Counted from the first letter of the stretch, positions 1 to 7,262 are shown. The stretch is 23,974 nt of DNA from Nostoc sp. CHAB 5715 (GCF_020829685.1 NZ_JAIVFR010000005.1:1-23974); one strand, 5' to 3'. Made by a program: numbers and translations. Notes: generated by a model from the sequence alone, not told the origin.

Positions 1-1072
1 AGTAATTGAGAATGCTGTTATTTCCCTCTTTTTTGCGGCACTTATACCAGTCTTGAATAAATTTATTGCGTTGCTCACGAGTAAATGGCTGTACTTCTAA
101 TTCTAGGAAATTACCTTGCAGTGGTGCTTTTTTGTAACCCTCTGGGCGTGAAGTCAAAATAAAGGGAGTGTTAGGATATTCATCGATTTGTTTACTCACC
201 CATTGGCTTACCTGTTGTCGTTGAGCATCATCAGCAATTTCATCTAATCCATCAAGCATAACCAAACACTTATTTTGACGAAGCCGTTTAGCAAACCAAT
301 TTTGACGTGGTTCTAGAGGTTGGCTAGATTGCAGTTTTTTAACAGCATTCTCAATTACTAATGCTAGAGGTGGCTGTGGTTCTTGGATAATATCTTGGTA
401 GACATTTCGCAGTTGCAGTAAAACAGGAATTAGCTTCAGAACTTTTCGATGTAATCGGCGTTGTTTGCGTGTGGCATATAACAAAGTGATATGTCTGAGG
501 AGTGTTGATTTTCCCGAACCAGGCGCACCCAAAATCACCAGACGTTGCTTGATATCCCCTGTCATCAGTACAAGAATGTCTCCAATTTCTTGCTGTTTGA
601 GTGGATCAAATGCCTGTTTATTCTGAATAATATTTTGAGAAACGTTTTCGGCAGATGTCTGGGCAATTTTCAGAGGAACAAAAAGATTTTCCAGTTGCAA
701 CGTTCCTCGGTTGATTCCCCGAATTTCATACTCCCGACAGTCAAACTTTAGTCGTTCATAATATTTGCCTTCAAAGTCAGAGGTTACCTTTGCCCACAAA
801 TCCAAAAATCTTTTTTCAGCATTATTTAATATCCAGTCCAGCAATTTATCTATACGTGGAGCCAGCTTATTAGCAACCTGAATGAGTATCCACAGAGCTA
901 ACCCTCCTACCACGCAAAGTCCAGCTTCTTTCCATTGAGACTTGCGTGCGAAATCAAGTGCAACCCCAATCAAAGCCGCAGGTGTTCCTAAACTGACAAG
1001 CTTTGAATCTAGGATTTTCCAAAACCCTTCTAGCGTCAAGGGAGCGTTTTGGTCTTTCGAGTCTTCTGCCAT
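1..1072 (-). CDS. NACHT-domain NTPase, partial (C-terminus beyond window)
   Basis: The frame is open for 357 codons from ATG 1070-1072 to the window edge. A hydrophobic stretch at about residues 50-68 could be a membrane segment. The NTPase core follows: Walker A GAPGSGKST at about 182-190, Walker B LVMLDGLDEIAD at about 270-281, and the FILTSRPEGY sensor-like motif at about 304-313. LDGLDE with TSRPEGY is typical of NACHT STAND NTPases, which act as ATP-driven switches in signalling and, in some bacteria, antiphage defence. The sensor half is missing because the window starts here, so the target cannot be guessed. No good ribosome binding site precedes the ATG. The NACHT assignment is firm; a defence role is inference supported only by the nearby ATPase/TPR pair. 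Confidence 0.85.
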   Translation of the reverse strand, partial: MAEDSKDQNAPLTLEGFWKILDSKLVSLGTPAALIGVALDFARKSQWKEAGLCVVGGLALWILIQVANKLAPRIDKLLDWILNNAEKRFLDLWAKVTSDFEGKYYERLKFDCREYEIRGINRGTLQLENLFVPLKIAQTSAENVSQNIIQNKQAFDPLKQQEIGDILVLMTGDIKQRLVILGAPGSGKSTLLRHITLLYATRKQRRLHRKVLKLIPVLLQLRNVYQDIIQEPQPPLALVIENAVKKLQSSQPLEPRQNWFAKRLRQNKCLVMLDGLDEIADDAQRQQVSQWVSKQIDEYPNTPFILTSRPEGYKKAPLQGNFLELEVQPFTREQRNKFIQDWYKCRKKEGNNSILNY

Positions 1073-1675
1073 TTTGGATTTGTAGACGAAAGTCTGTTGA
1101 TAAGAGTGAGCGCCCCACGAGGGGGAAGTCAAAAGTCAAAAATATTAAACCTCCTCGCTACAAATGAAAGAAACACTTCATTAATCAAAAGCTCGATTTT
1201 ATTATAAGGCTTTGGGCAAGTGTTTCTTGAGAGTATAAGCGATCGGGAGCATCCCACTTTTTTGCAACGTCATTGCGAACGAAACGAAGTGCAGTGAAGC
1301 AATCGCAAAATCTTGCACTAAGAACAAGTCTATGCGATTGCTTCGTCGTACCTCCTCGCAATGACAGTTATACTCTCGTTGAAAAATAAAAAATGGGATG
1401 TTCCCGTCGATTGCGACCCCCCGAACCCGAAGGGCTTGTCGTCAGACATCGCATTTGTTCTTAAACTCCAACGGCTGACGATCCGATTTCCGATAACGCA
1501 ATTATATAGTGTAAACCTGGCTTGGGTAAAAGGCGATCGCTACTCAAATAAAAACTAAACAATTAAGAAATTTCTGATATTTAACACCACAGAAATAATT
1601 AATTTTACTCAAATTATGCATAATTTATTGCCGTTAAAACTTGAGAATCATTAATAAAAATTCTGCAAATAGCGC
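1073..1675. other. Intergenic repeats without a convincing gene
   Basis: This stretch holds a nested inverted-repeat element at 1245-1405 and then AT-rich DNA leading to a promoter. The 65-codon open frame at 1361-1558 starts inside the repeat and has no recognisable protein features, so I do not call it a gene. Confidence 0.6.
1245..1405. repeat. Nested MITE-like element with a GTCATTGCGA palindrome inside
   Basis: The outer arms are GGGAGCATCCCACTTTTTT at 1245-1263 and a near-complement ending ATGGGATGTTCCC at 1393-1405. Inside is a second palindromic element, 1269-1365, that opens GTCATTGCGA, closes TCGCAATGAC and carries AAGCAATCGC facing GCGATTGCTT. The inner family recurs at 22726-22834 and 23880-23958. 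Confidence 0.7.
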
Positions 1676-1704
1676 TTGACAAGTATAATTTTATACCTTA
1701 AAAT
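1676..1704 (+). promoter_or_regulatory. Sigma-70 type promoter
   Basis: A TTGACA -35 box at 1676-1681 and a TAAAAT -10 box at 1699-1704 are separated by exactly 17 bp in AT-rich DNA. Transcription would start near 1711, placing the two hairpin repeats at 1713-1840 in the 5' leader of the small gene that follows. Confidence 0.65.
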
Positions 1705-1712
1705 AAAAATAT

Positions 1713-1840
1713 GATAAAAGCGATCGCCCAATCCCACAAAGAAGACAGCGATCGCTCTTATCTAAACCCCAAGATCGATAAAGGCGATCGCCTCATCCCG
1801 CAAAGAAGTGTGCGATCGCCCTTATCTCAACCCCAAAATC
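1713..1840 (+). repeat. Two 64-bp tandem units, each a HIP1-containing hairpin
   Basis: Unit 1 is 1713-1776 and unit 2 is 1777-1840. Each opens with GATAAA(A/G)GCGATCGC and, after about 20 bases, carries GCGATCGC(T/C)CTTATC, so each folds into a 15-bp hairpin with one A-C mismatch and contains two HIP1 octamers. The units differ at one stem position on both sides (A-T in unit 1, G-C in unit 2), which preserves pairing. They lie between a good promoter and the gene start, so they would be transcribed as leader. Confidence 0.8.
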
Positions 1841-1845
1841 GGAGT

Positions 1846-2136
1846 ATGAATACAATAATGGCACAATTGAAAAATTCCGCCCAGTCAAAATTAGAACAAT
1901 ATCTGCCTGGCGACGATTCCAGTCCACCCATCGGCAATCAATTGCCTGAACGTTCATTTCGCAAGAGAGAACGCATAAAGCATCTACTCATTGGTTCTCC
2001 CAAAGCCGTTACCAGCACAATCCACTATTTACAGGTAATTGGCTACGCCAGTGCTGGCGACTGGAGTCCACTGCAACGAACCGATAACCCAGATGAGGTT
2101 ATGAGCATTTTAATCCGTCAAATTCTCATGCAATAA
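1846..2136 (+). CDS. Conserved hypothetical small cyanobacterial protein
   Basis: This is a protein of 96 residues if it starts at ATG 1846, or 92 from ATG 1858. An upstream ATG at 1711 gives 141 residues, but its extra 45 residues are encoded by the HIP1 hairpin repeats and it coincides with the predicted transcription start, so I reject it. A GGAG at 1841-1844 suits the 1858 start better by spacing. The C-terminal half (RIKHLLIGSPKAVTSTIHYLQVIGYASAGDWSPLQ through EVMSILIRQILMQ) resembles a small conserved cyanobacterial protein of unknown function that I recall but cannot name. No membrane segment or catalytic motif is visible. A strong hairpin follows the stop. Confidence 0.7.
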   Translation: MNTIMAQLKNSAQSKLEQYLPGDDSSPPIGNQLPERSFRKRERIKHLLIGSPKAVTSTIHYLQVIGYASAGDWSPLQRTDNPDEVMSILIRQILMQ

Positions 2137-2142
2137 CCCAGA

Positions 2143-2173
2143 TGTAGAGACGTTGCATTGCAACGTCTCTACA
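2143..2173 (+). terminator. Perfect 15-bp hairpin after the small gene
   Basis: TGTAGAGACGTTGCA, a single T, and the exact complement form a near-perfect palindrome six bases after the stop codon, followed by ATTCTTTAA. It may terminate transcription, although the T-run is weak. A related hairpin with the same GTCTCTACATTC tail lies at 9792-9810, so this is also a dispersed repeat. Confidence 0.55.
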
Positions 2174-2233
2174 TTCTTTAACTAGTAAGCAAAATCACGC
2201 TTTGACGCACATTACGCTTGTAATGAACAGCTT

Positions 2234-2507
2234 AACGTCAAAGCGGAAGTTGCTACAGACTGCGCGGAACACGGAAACGTCAAGGCGGAAGCTGCTACAG
2301 ACTGCGCGGAACACGGAAACGTCAAAGCGGAAGCTGCTACAGGGTGCGCGGAACACGGAAACGTCAAAGCGGAAGCTGCTACAGCCAAGACAGAAGTTGC
2401 TACAGACTGCGCGGAACACTTAAACGTGAAGGCAGAAGTTACAAAAGCCTTGGCGGAAGTTGTTACAGACTGGACGGAACACGCAAACGTGAAGGCAGAA
2501 GTTAAGC
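2234..2507. repeat. 21-bp-period minisatellite (array 1)
   Basis: AACGT(C/G)AA(A/G)GC recurs at 2234, 2276, 2318, 2360, 2423 and 2486, giving spacings of 42, 42, 42, 63 and 63, all multiples of 21. One frame reads through as a seven-residue pattern alternating NVKAEAA and TDCAEHG, but it has no ATG, and frames on both strands are open too. That is expected of any stop-free unit whose length is a multiple of three, so I call it a repeat rather than a gene. Confidence 0.85.
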
Positions 2508-2538
2508 TGGTTCAGTTCACTATCTGAATATATTTCAA

Positions 2539-2688
2539 TATAGCGGTTCTCGAATGGAAGCAATACACTTTGACCTCTCTCCAAACCTCTCTCCTAAAAG
2601 GAGAGAGGCTTTGAATTTTACTCCCCTTCCCTTGTAGGGAAGGGGTTGGGGGTTAGGTCTGTATTGTACTCAACAGAGAAGCGCTATA
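2539..2688 (+). mobile_element. MITE-like element, TATAGCGGTTCT family, copy 1
   Basis: It opens TATAGCGGTTCT and closes AGAAGCGCTATA, an 11/12 terminal inverted repeat. Inside are a palindromic CTCTCCT...AGGAGAG segment and GGGGTTGGGGGTTAGGTCTGTATT. Related copies are at 9501-9652 and, inverted, 10826-10991. No coding capacity is visible, so it would need a transposase supplied from elsewhere. Confidence 0.75.
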
Positions 2689-2743
2689 CGGTTCGGTTAG
2701 CTTGTTTATTAAGCGAAGATCGCCCCAACCCCCCGATAAATTG

Positions 2744-3107
2744 CAGGGCTATTTCATTCTCATCTAGCCCGCCTCAGAATAAATTCTAAGGCTAATAGCA
2801 CTCATTCGTCTAAAGACGACTAAGAAAAGCTTTTATATCATGTCCGCATAATTAGTTATGATTCCCACAGTCATTGCACCCCACACGCCAGATGCTCCAC
2901 TTGGGGAGACCCCAAGACCGCACTGGCTCCCCTTAATCCCCTCCCCGCAAGCTCTTAGGGGAGACAAAGCGTAGCTTTGGCTCTTTGGGGTTCTTCGGGT
3001 TTGATAAGTAATCAAGCGGACATGATATTAGTCCACTAAAGTGGACTTGGGCTATTAGCCTGTGAACTTTAGTTCTGGGCGGTTATGTCTAGAACGAAAT
3101 AGCCCTG
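2744..3107 (+). mobile_element. Cloverleaf element with CAGGGCTATTTC ends, interrupted by a nested element
   Basis: The ends CAGGGCTATTTC and GAAATAGCCCTG are perfect 12-bp inverted repeats. The core holds four hairpins: CCTCAGAAT/ATTCTAAGG, TCGTCT/AGACGA, AGTCCACT/AGTGGACT and GAACT/AGTTC. GGCTAATAGC after hairpin 1 can pair with GCTATTAGCC after hairpin 3, and CCCGCC can pair with GGGCGG. A separate element is inserted at 2835-3028. An uninterrupted relative, inverted, is at 6965-7138. Confidence 0.8.
2835..3028. mobile_element. Nested MITE-like element with ATATCATGTCCGC ends
   Basis: ATATCATGTCCGC at 2835-2847 and its exact complement at 3016-3028 form 13-bp terminal inverted repeats around 194 bp of non-coding DNA. 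It sits inside the cloverleaf element. The left end of the same family reappears at about 23850, with the right end probably just outside the window. Confidence 0.75.
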
Positions 3108-3181
3108 CTACCCAACTAAAAATCAAATGACTCTAGCGACTGTCTTACAGCAGTTTTCATGTATTTGAACCACATCTATCA

Positions 3182-3422
3182 TAGGGGCACGAGCCAGCTC
3201 ATAGGTGTCAACTTAACGTAAAAGCCATGTCCCGCAAGGAACTGAAGTTCCTTGCTAATAGCGAAAGTCATCTTTTGATGACTAAATAATCCGAAAAATC
3301 TTTAGTCTACTTCAGTAGACTTTAGCTATGAGCCCTGAAATTCATTTCTGGGCGGGCGTGTAAGCCAACAGATAAGCGATTTTTAACTTAAGTTGACACG
3401 TATGAGCATTGCTGTGCCCCTA
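3182..3422 (+). mobile_element. Cloverleaf element with TAGGGGCAC...GTGTCAACTTAA ends, copy A
   Basis: Long imperfect terminal repeats (TAGGGGCAC, then GCTCAT, then GTGTCAACTTAA) flank a core of four hairpins: 3236-3242/3247-3253, 3266-3272/3277-3283, 3304-3311/3314-3321 and 3334-3341/3344-3351. Two long-range stems join them: 3231-3235 with 3352-3356, and 3254-3262 with 3325-3333 (8 of 9 pairs). Copy B (20520-20760) is inverted; copy C (23043-23237) has quite different stem sequences that still pair. Confidence 0.85.
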
Positions 3423-3507
3423 CCGCGTGGTCTATTTACCTGAAAATAGCTGTAAAACTCAATCCTTTTCTCTGCACCTGTGCGTCTCTGCGTGAGATTT
3501 TCTGACC

Positions 3508-5271
3508 TTAATTCTCCCGCATTGCTACGGCAAGTTTTTCTAAATTTTCCCGAACAGCCACACTACGAAAATGATTTACACCCCAGACTCGTTCACAAAT
3601 ATCTAAAGCTTGTAAATAAAGCGGTTCTGCTTCGCTGTAACGTCCAGTTTCACGATAAATTTCTGCCAGATTATTCAGACTTTCAGCAACATTGGGATGA
3701 TTTTCTCCCAATAGGTGCTTATCAAGTTCTAAGGCTTTTATACATAAAGGTTCCGCTTCATTGTAACGCCCCTGTTCTCTGTACATATAACCAAGAGCAT
3801 AGATAGTATCTGCTAAAAGCGGATGCGCCTTTTGCAATAGACGTTGCTTGAGTTCCAATGATTCCAAAAACAAAGATTCAGCTTGATCGTAGCGTCCTTG
3901 AGCGCGGTATATCAATCCTAAATTGTGCAAATCTGTTGCAACATCGGGATTTTCTTCTCCCAAAAATCGCTTATCTAGTTCTATTGCTTGTAGCGACAAC
4001 GGTTCAGCTTCACTGTAACGTCCTTGATGATAATAAAGTAGCGCTAAATTATTCAGTATAAAAGCCAAAGAAAGACGATTTTCGCCAACCAAACGTTTTT
4101 CGAGTTCTAATGATTGCAGATACAGAGGTTCTGCTTCTTCATAACGTCCTTGTTCATCATATAGTAATGCCAAATTGTTGAGACTGGCGACAACATCGGC
4201 ATGGTTTTCTCCTAACAGGTGTTTCCTCAGTTCCAAAGCTTCTTGATATAAAAGTTCCGCTTTAGTATATTGTCCAGTAGATTTGTAGAGTCCCGCCAAA
4301 TTATTCAGGCTAGTAGCAAAAGAAGGATGGTTCTCTCCTAGTAGGCATTTCCTCAATTCTAAAGCTTGTTGATATAATGGTTCGGCTTCGCTGTAGTTTC
4401 CTGTTGCACGATATATTCCTGCTAAATTGTCGAGGCTAGTAGCTAAATCTATCTGCAAACCTGATTCATTTTGTAGCTCAATTGCCTTACGCCAATACTT
4501 TATTGCTAGTTCTTGTTCTTCTTGATAATTCTGAGACTCACCCCGCTCTAATCTGCTGCGGTAAATATCACCTAATCTTGAGTATAAAGTAGCCAAACTG
4601 CGGTTTTTAGTTCCCTGTTCCTGTTCTACTTTCTCGATTAACCCTTGTAAATCTTGAATGGGCAAGAAAAAGGAGTTATCTTCATTAGTATCTGTGCTGG
4701 CTAATTCTGTGTCTCTAAAAACAAAACGTATATGCTCTAGTTCTTTACCAGGAATAGCATTCGTCTTTTTAGATTCAAACCGAAATACACCATTGCGCCA
4801 ACTCCAAAAGTCAGGGGCTTTTTTAATCAAGTTGACTAATATTTGGTTAGTTACCCAAAGCACGATCGCAAACGGAAATTCGCGCAATCCTTCCCTTGTC
4901 CACTGTAAGTAACCAAAAAATTTCTCCTGTTCCGATTGCTCATTTCCCAATCTGAGAAAATAAAGTTGTTCAGCACCCGTCACAGTAATCACCGCCGGGT
5001 TTTGCTGACGAAGATATTCTTCTTGTTGTACCAGTTGGTTAAGAGCAGCTTTTAGGCTTGGTTCCTGACGTGCTAAAGTCACTCGATATGCACGGAAGGT
5101 GGGTTGTAGTTCGGCTTCATACTGGGCAATAATCTGATCACGAAAGCTAGCATCATCGCAAACTGCAATCAGTAGATTTAATCCCCACTTTTGAGCTTCA
5201 ATAGAAACAATTAAATCATCATACGCATCTTGATTTTCTCCTTCATCATCTAAGAATTCTTCACTTAACAT
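3508..5271 (-). CDS. Inactive-STAND-like / tetratricopeptide repeat protein
   Basis: The 587-residue product has two parts. Residues 1 to about 215 read like a STAND/AAA-type NTPase domain with no Walker A: LIVSIEAQKWGLNLLIAVCDD, VITVTGAEQLYFLRL, then FPFAIVLWVTNQIL and APDFWSWRNGVFRFE, a pattern I associate with STAND-TPR proteins. Residues from about 225 carry about eight TPRs; the last seven have a regular 42-residue period (SLNNLAxLYxxxGRYxEAEPLYxxALEL...LGENHP), the kinesin-light-chain type that forms a protein-binding superhelix. Its ATG overlaps the end of the upstream ATPase gene by 11 bp, so the two are probably co-translated and work together. TPRs are certain; the inactive-STAND reading is my inference from motifs; a defence or signalling role is not shown. 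Confidence 0.85.
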   Translation of the reverse strand: MLSEEFLDDEGENQDAYDDLIVSIEAQKWGLNLLIAVCDDASFRDQIIAQYEAELQPTFRAYRVTLARQEPSLKAALNQLVQQEEYLRQQNPAVITVTGAEQLYFLRLGNEQSEQEKFFGYLQWTREGLREFPFAIVLWVTNQILVNLIKKAPDFWSWRNGVFRFESKKTNAIPGKELEHIRFVFRDTELASTDTNEDNSFFLPIQDLQGLIEKVEQEQGTKNRSLATLYSRLGDIYRSRLERGESQNYQEEQELAIKYWRKAIELQNESGLQIDLATSLDNLAGIYRATGNYSEAEPLYQQALELRKCLLGENHPSFATSLNNLAGLYKSTGQYTKAELLYQEALELRKHLLGENHADVVASLNNLALLYDEQGRYEEAEPLYLQSLELEKRLVGENRLSLAFILNNLALLYYHQGRYSEAEPLSLQAIELDKRFLGEENPDVATDLHNLGLIYRAQGRYDQAESLFLESLELKQRLLQKAHPLLADTIYALGYMYREQGRYNEAEPLCIKALELDKHLLGENHPNVAESLNNLAEIYRETGRYSEAEPLYLQALDICERVWGVNHFRSVAVRENLEKLAVAMREN

Positions 5272-6553
5272 TAATTGCTCCCTGTCTTTTCAAGCTTTCG
5301 ATAATAATTGGATGAACATCATACCAAGTTTCATCAGTGCGATATTCTAGAACATACAGCCCGTGTAGCAAATCCAAAAACTCTGCTTGTTTGGGGTCAT
5401 TGGGCATAAATTGTTCATAAACACTCTGCAAAATATCTATATCAACCTTTCCTAAACGGATAGAAAAATCATTGCGAATTTTATTGATTGCTTGCAGGAG
5501 AATTTTATCATCAATGATAACTTCGGCTGTGGGATTTCGCCGGATCATTCGCAAACATATACGGCAACATTCCTTAGAAATCCGAATTAACTCTCGCAAT
5601 ACGCCACCACTGTAAATCACAATTTTTTCAGCAGTTTCTGCCGTGATTAATTCACTGGAAATTCGCTTTTGTAAAACTTCACCGAGAATCTTTGTTGCTT
5701 CCGGGCGAGGTTGGGCATTAGGGAAGCGATTTTTACCTTTATCAAAAATTTTTAACACAGGCATTGCCACAACCTGATCGTTGGTTTCAGTGGCAATTAT
5801 TGTGCTGATAAATGTTTCCCGAAGGACTGCGATCGGGATAGTATAAATAATTTGAAAGTTAGGTTGACAAAGAGCTTTGATGTTATCTCGATAAATTTCA
5901 TTAACTCTGCCTAAGTCAAGTTTATCTAAATCATCAATAATTACTAAAACGTTTTGTTTAGTTGCAGCTTGAATTAAAGCAGCAATTTCATTAATTCTGG
6001 CAACTAAATCTGATAACTTGCGTTCAAACTCTTGCTTAATTTCATCCCGAACGCTAGCATCAGCTTTTAATTTAGAGCTAATCAATTTTAAGAGGTCAAA
6101 ACCTATACTACCTTCTACTTGCAAATTTGATTCTTCAGTGCGAGTGCGGGTAGCAAACCACTTATAAAGAGCTTCTTTAGTGGATTGCGGAATATCAACT
6201 TTGCGTGATTCTGCCTCTGTCATTAAATTAACTGCGATCGCAAACAGTATATTAATATGATTAACCGCCGACATTTCAATTTTATCGGCAATAGAAAACA
6301 GAACTACAAAATATTTATCTTGAATTTGTCGGCTAAACTCAGCTAACAAAGTAGACTTACCACATCCCCGATGTCCTGTAAAGACAATTTTGCCATCTCC
6401 ATTAGGACTATCTTCCACTAATTGGTTCAGGTCTGCAATCAAATCATCACCATATTCGACTCTAAATCTTTCCATTTCGTTCCGTTCCATCAACGGAAAC
6501 AGTTCCAGATTGCTGTATGCTTCTTGAAAGGAGTTTAATAAGTCTTCAGACAT
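5261..6553 (-). CDS. P-loop ATPase of the KAP/AAA (STAND-related) type
   Basis: The 430-residue protein has Walker A GHRGCGKST at residues 60-68 and Walker B NVLVIIDDLDKLD starting at 201, with paired aspartates at 207-208. A helical, charged region lies between them (about 115-200), and a winged-helix-like C-terminus ends DVHPIIIESLKRQ. Tandem aspartates in DDLDKLD and the long insertion fit KAP-like or orc/AAA-like signalling ATPases. No transmembrane segment is obvious. Its stop lies inside the start of the downstream TPR gene (11-bp overlap). A plausible arrangement is that this protein supplies ATP hydrolysis and the Walker A-less TPR partner supplies target recognition; that is inference. 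Confidence 0.8.
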   Translation of the reverse strand: MSEDLLNSFQEAYSNLELFPLMERNEMERFRVEYGDDLIADLNQLVEDSPNGDGKIVFTGHRGCGKSTLLAEFSRQIQDKYFVVLFSIADKIEMSAVNHINILFAIAVNLMTEAESRKVDIPQSTKEALYKWFATRTRTEESNLQVEGSIGFDLLKLISSKLKADASVRDEIKQEFERKLSDLVARINEIAALIQAATKQNVLVIIDDLDKLDLGRVNEIYRDNIKALCQPNFQIIYTIPIAVLRETFISTIIATETNDQVVAMPVLKIFDKGKNRFPNAQPRPEATKILGEVLQKRISSELITAETAEKIVIYSGGVLRELIRISKECCRICLRMIRRNPTAEVIIDDKILLQAINKIRNDFSIRLGKVDIDILQSVYEQFMPNDPKQAEFLDLLHGLYVLEYRTDETWYDVHPIIIESLKRQGAINVK

Positions 6554-6964
6554 AGAGAGTGCCGTAAACGTGCTAACTATTCATATAATGGCTCATGATT
6601 TTTGAAGCACAAGTTCAGGCAATGTCTAGGATAGAGTATGCTTACATAACTTTTCAAATTCCGTTAATAAATAACTACTACGTGAGTGGTATGTTATGTC
6701 TTAAAAAAAGATGTCTTAATACCTAAATTTCAACCGATCAATAAGTAACAGAGGTCAATAATCAATAAGACTGAATGATAGATTATACATTCGATAATTT
6801 AGACTGAATGATAGATTATACAGATAAAATAGTGAAAGCTACTTAACACAGAAATAAAATAAAATTTTCAGTTATAAAAATAAATTTTTAGCGTGCTTCG
6901 TCTCATCCTTCTTTAGCCGATGCGATGGTAGCTGTTGTTACTATTGGTTTACTAGATGGGTATC
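6554..6964. other. AT-rich upstream region of the ATPase operon with a direct repeat
   Basis: No gene is visible. A 21-bp sequence beginning GACTGAATGATAG occurs at 6769-6789 and again at 6802-6822, a 33-bp period (about three helical turns), roughly 220-270 bp upstream of the ATPase start. It could be a pair of regulator sites or a small duplication. Confidence 0.5.
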
Positions 6965-7138
6965 CAGAGCTATTTCGTTCTATACATAAACCGCCCAGAA
7001 CTAAAGTTCCTCTCTTTCTCTTATAGCCCAAGTCCACGCTTAGAGGACTAAAAGCCTTTCTAGTCGTCTTTAGACGACTTTTGCTATTAGCCTCAGAATT
7101 TATTCTGAGGCGGGCTAGATGAGAATGAAATAGCCCTA
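6965..7138 (-). mobile_element. Cloverleaf element, CAGGGCTATTTC family, uninterrupted copy
   Basis: Read on the minus strand it has the same order as the copy at 2744-3107: CCCGCC, hairpin CTCAGAAT/ATTCTGAG, GGCTAATAGC, hairpin AAGTCGTCT/AGACGACTT, hairpin AGTCCTCT...TGGACT, GGGCTAT, hairpin GAACT/AGTTC, then GGGCGG. Hairpin 3 and the following linker have drifted. The 96-codon open frame crossing it is not a gene. Confidence 0.75.
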
Positions 7139-7262
7139 GATTCTCATATCGTTTAACTTTAAGATTGATACAAATACCTTGGTAGAGGCGCACAGCTTCA
7201 CGTTTTGTGACGGGGATTTAGACCTTATCACAAAACGTAATTGCGAATTGCGGTACTAGTTG

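Noticed and set aside
1361..1558. 65-residue frame after the GTCATTGCGA palindrome
   Set aside because: It starts inside the repeat, lacks a ribosome site and has no recognisable motif.
1711..1845. N-terminal extension of the small conserved protein
   Set aside because: It is encoded by tandem HIP1 hairpins and would start at the predicted transcription start.
2202..2423. 73-residue frame with KRKLLQTARNTETS repeats
   Set aside because: It belongs to the 21-bp array; several frames on both strands are open and none has coding context.
2833..3015. 60-residue minus-strand frame
   Set aside because: It lies wholly within the nested ATATCATGTCC element and has no protein-like features.
6903..7193. 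96-residue minus-strand frame
   Set aside because: It spans the cloverleaf element at 6965-7138; the translation follows hairpin stems.
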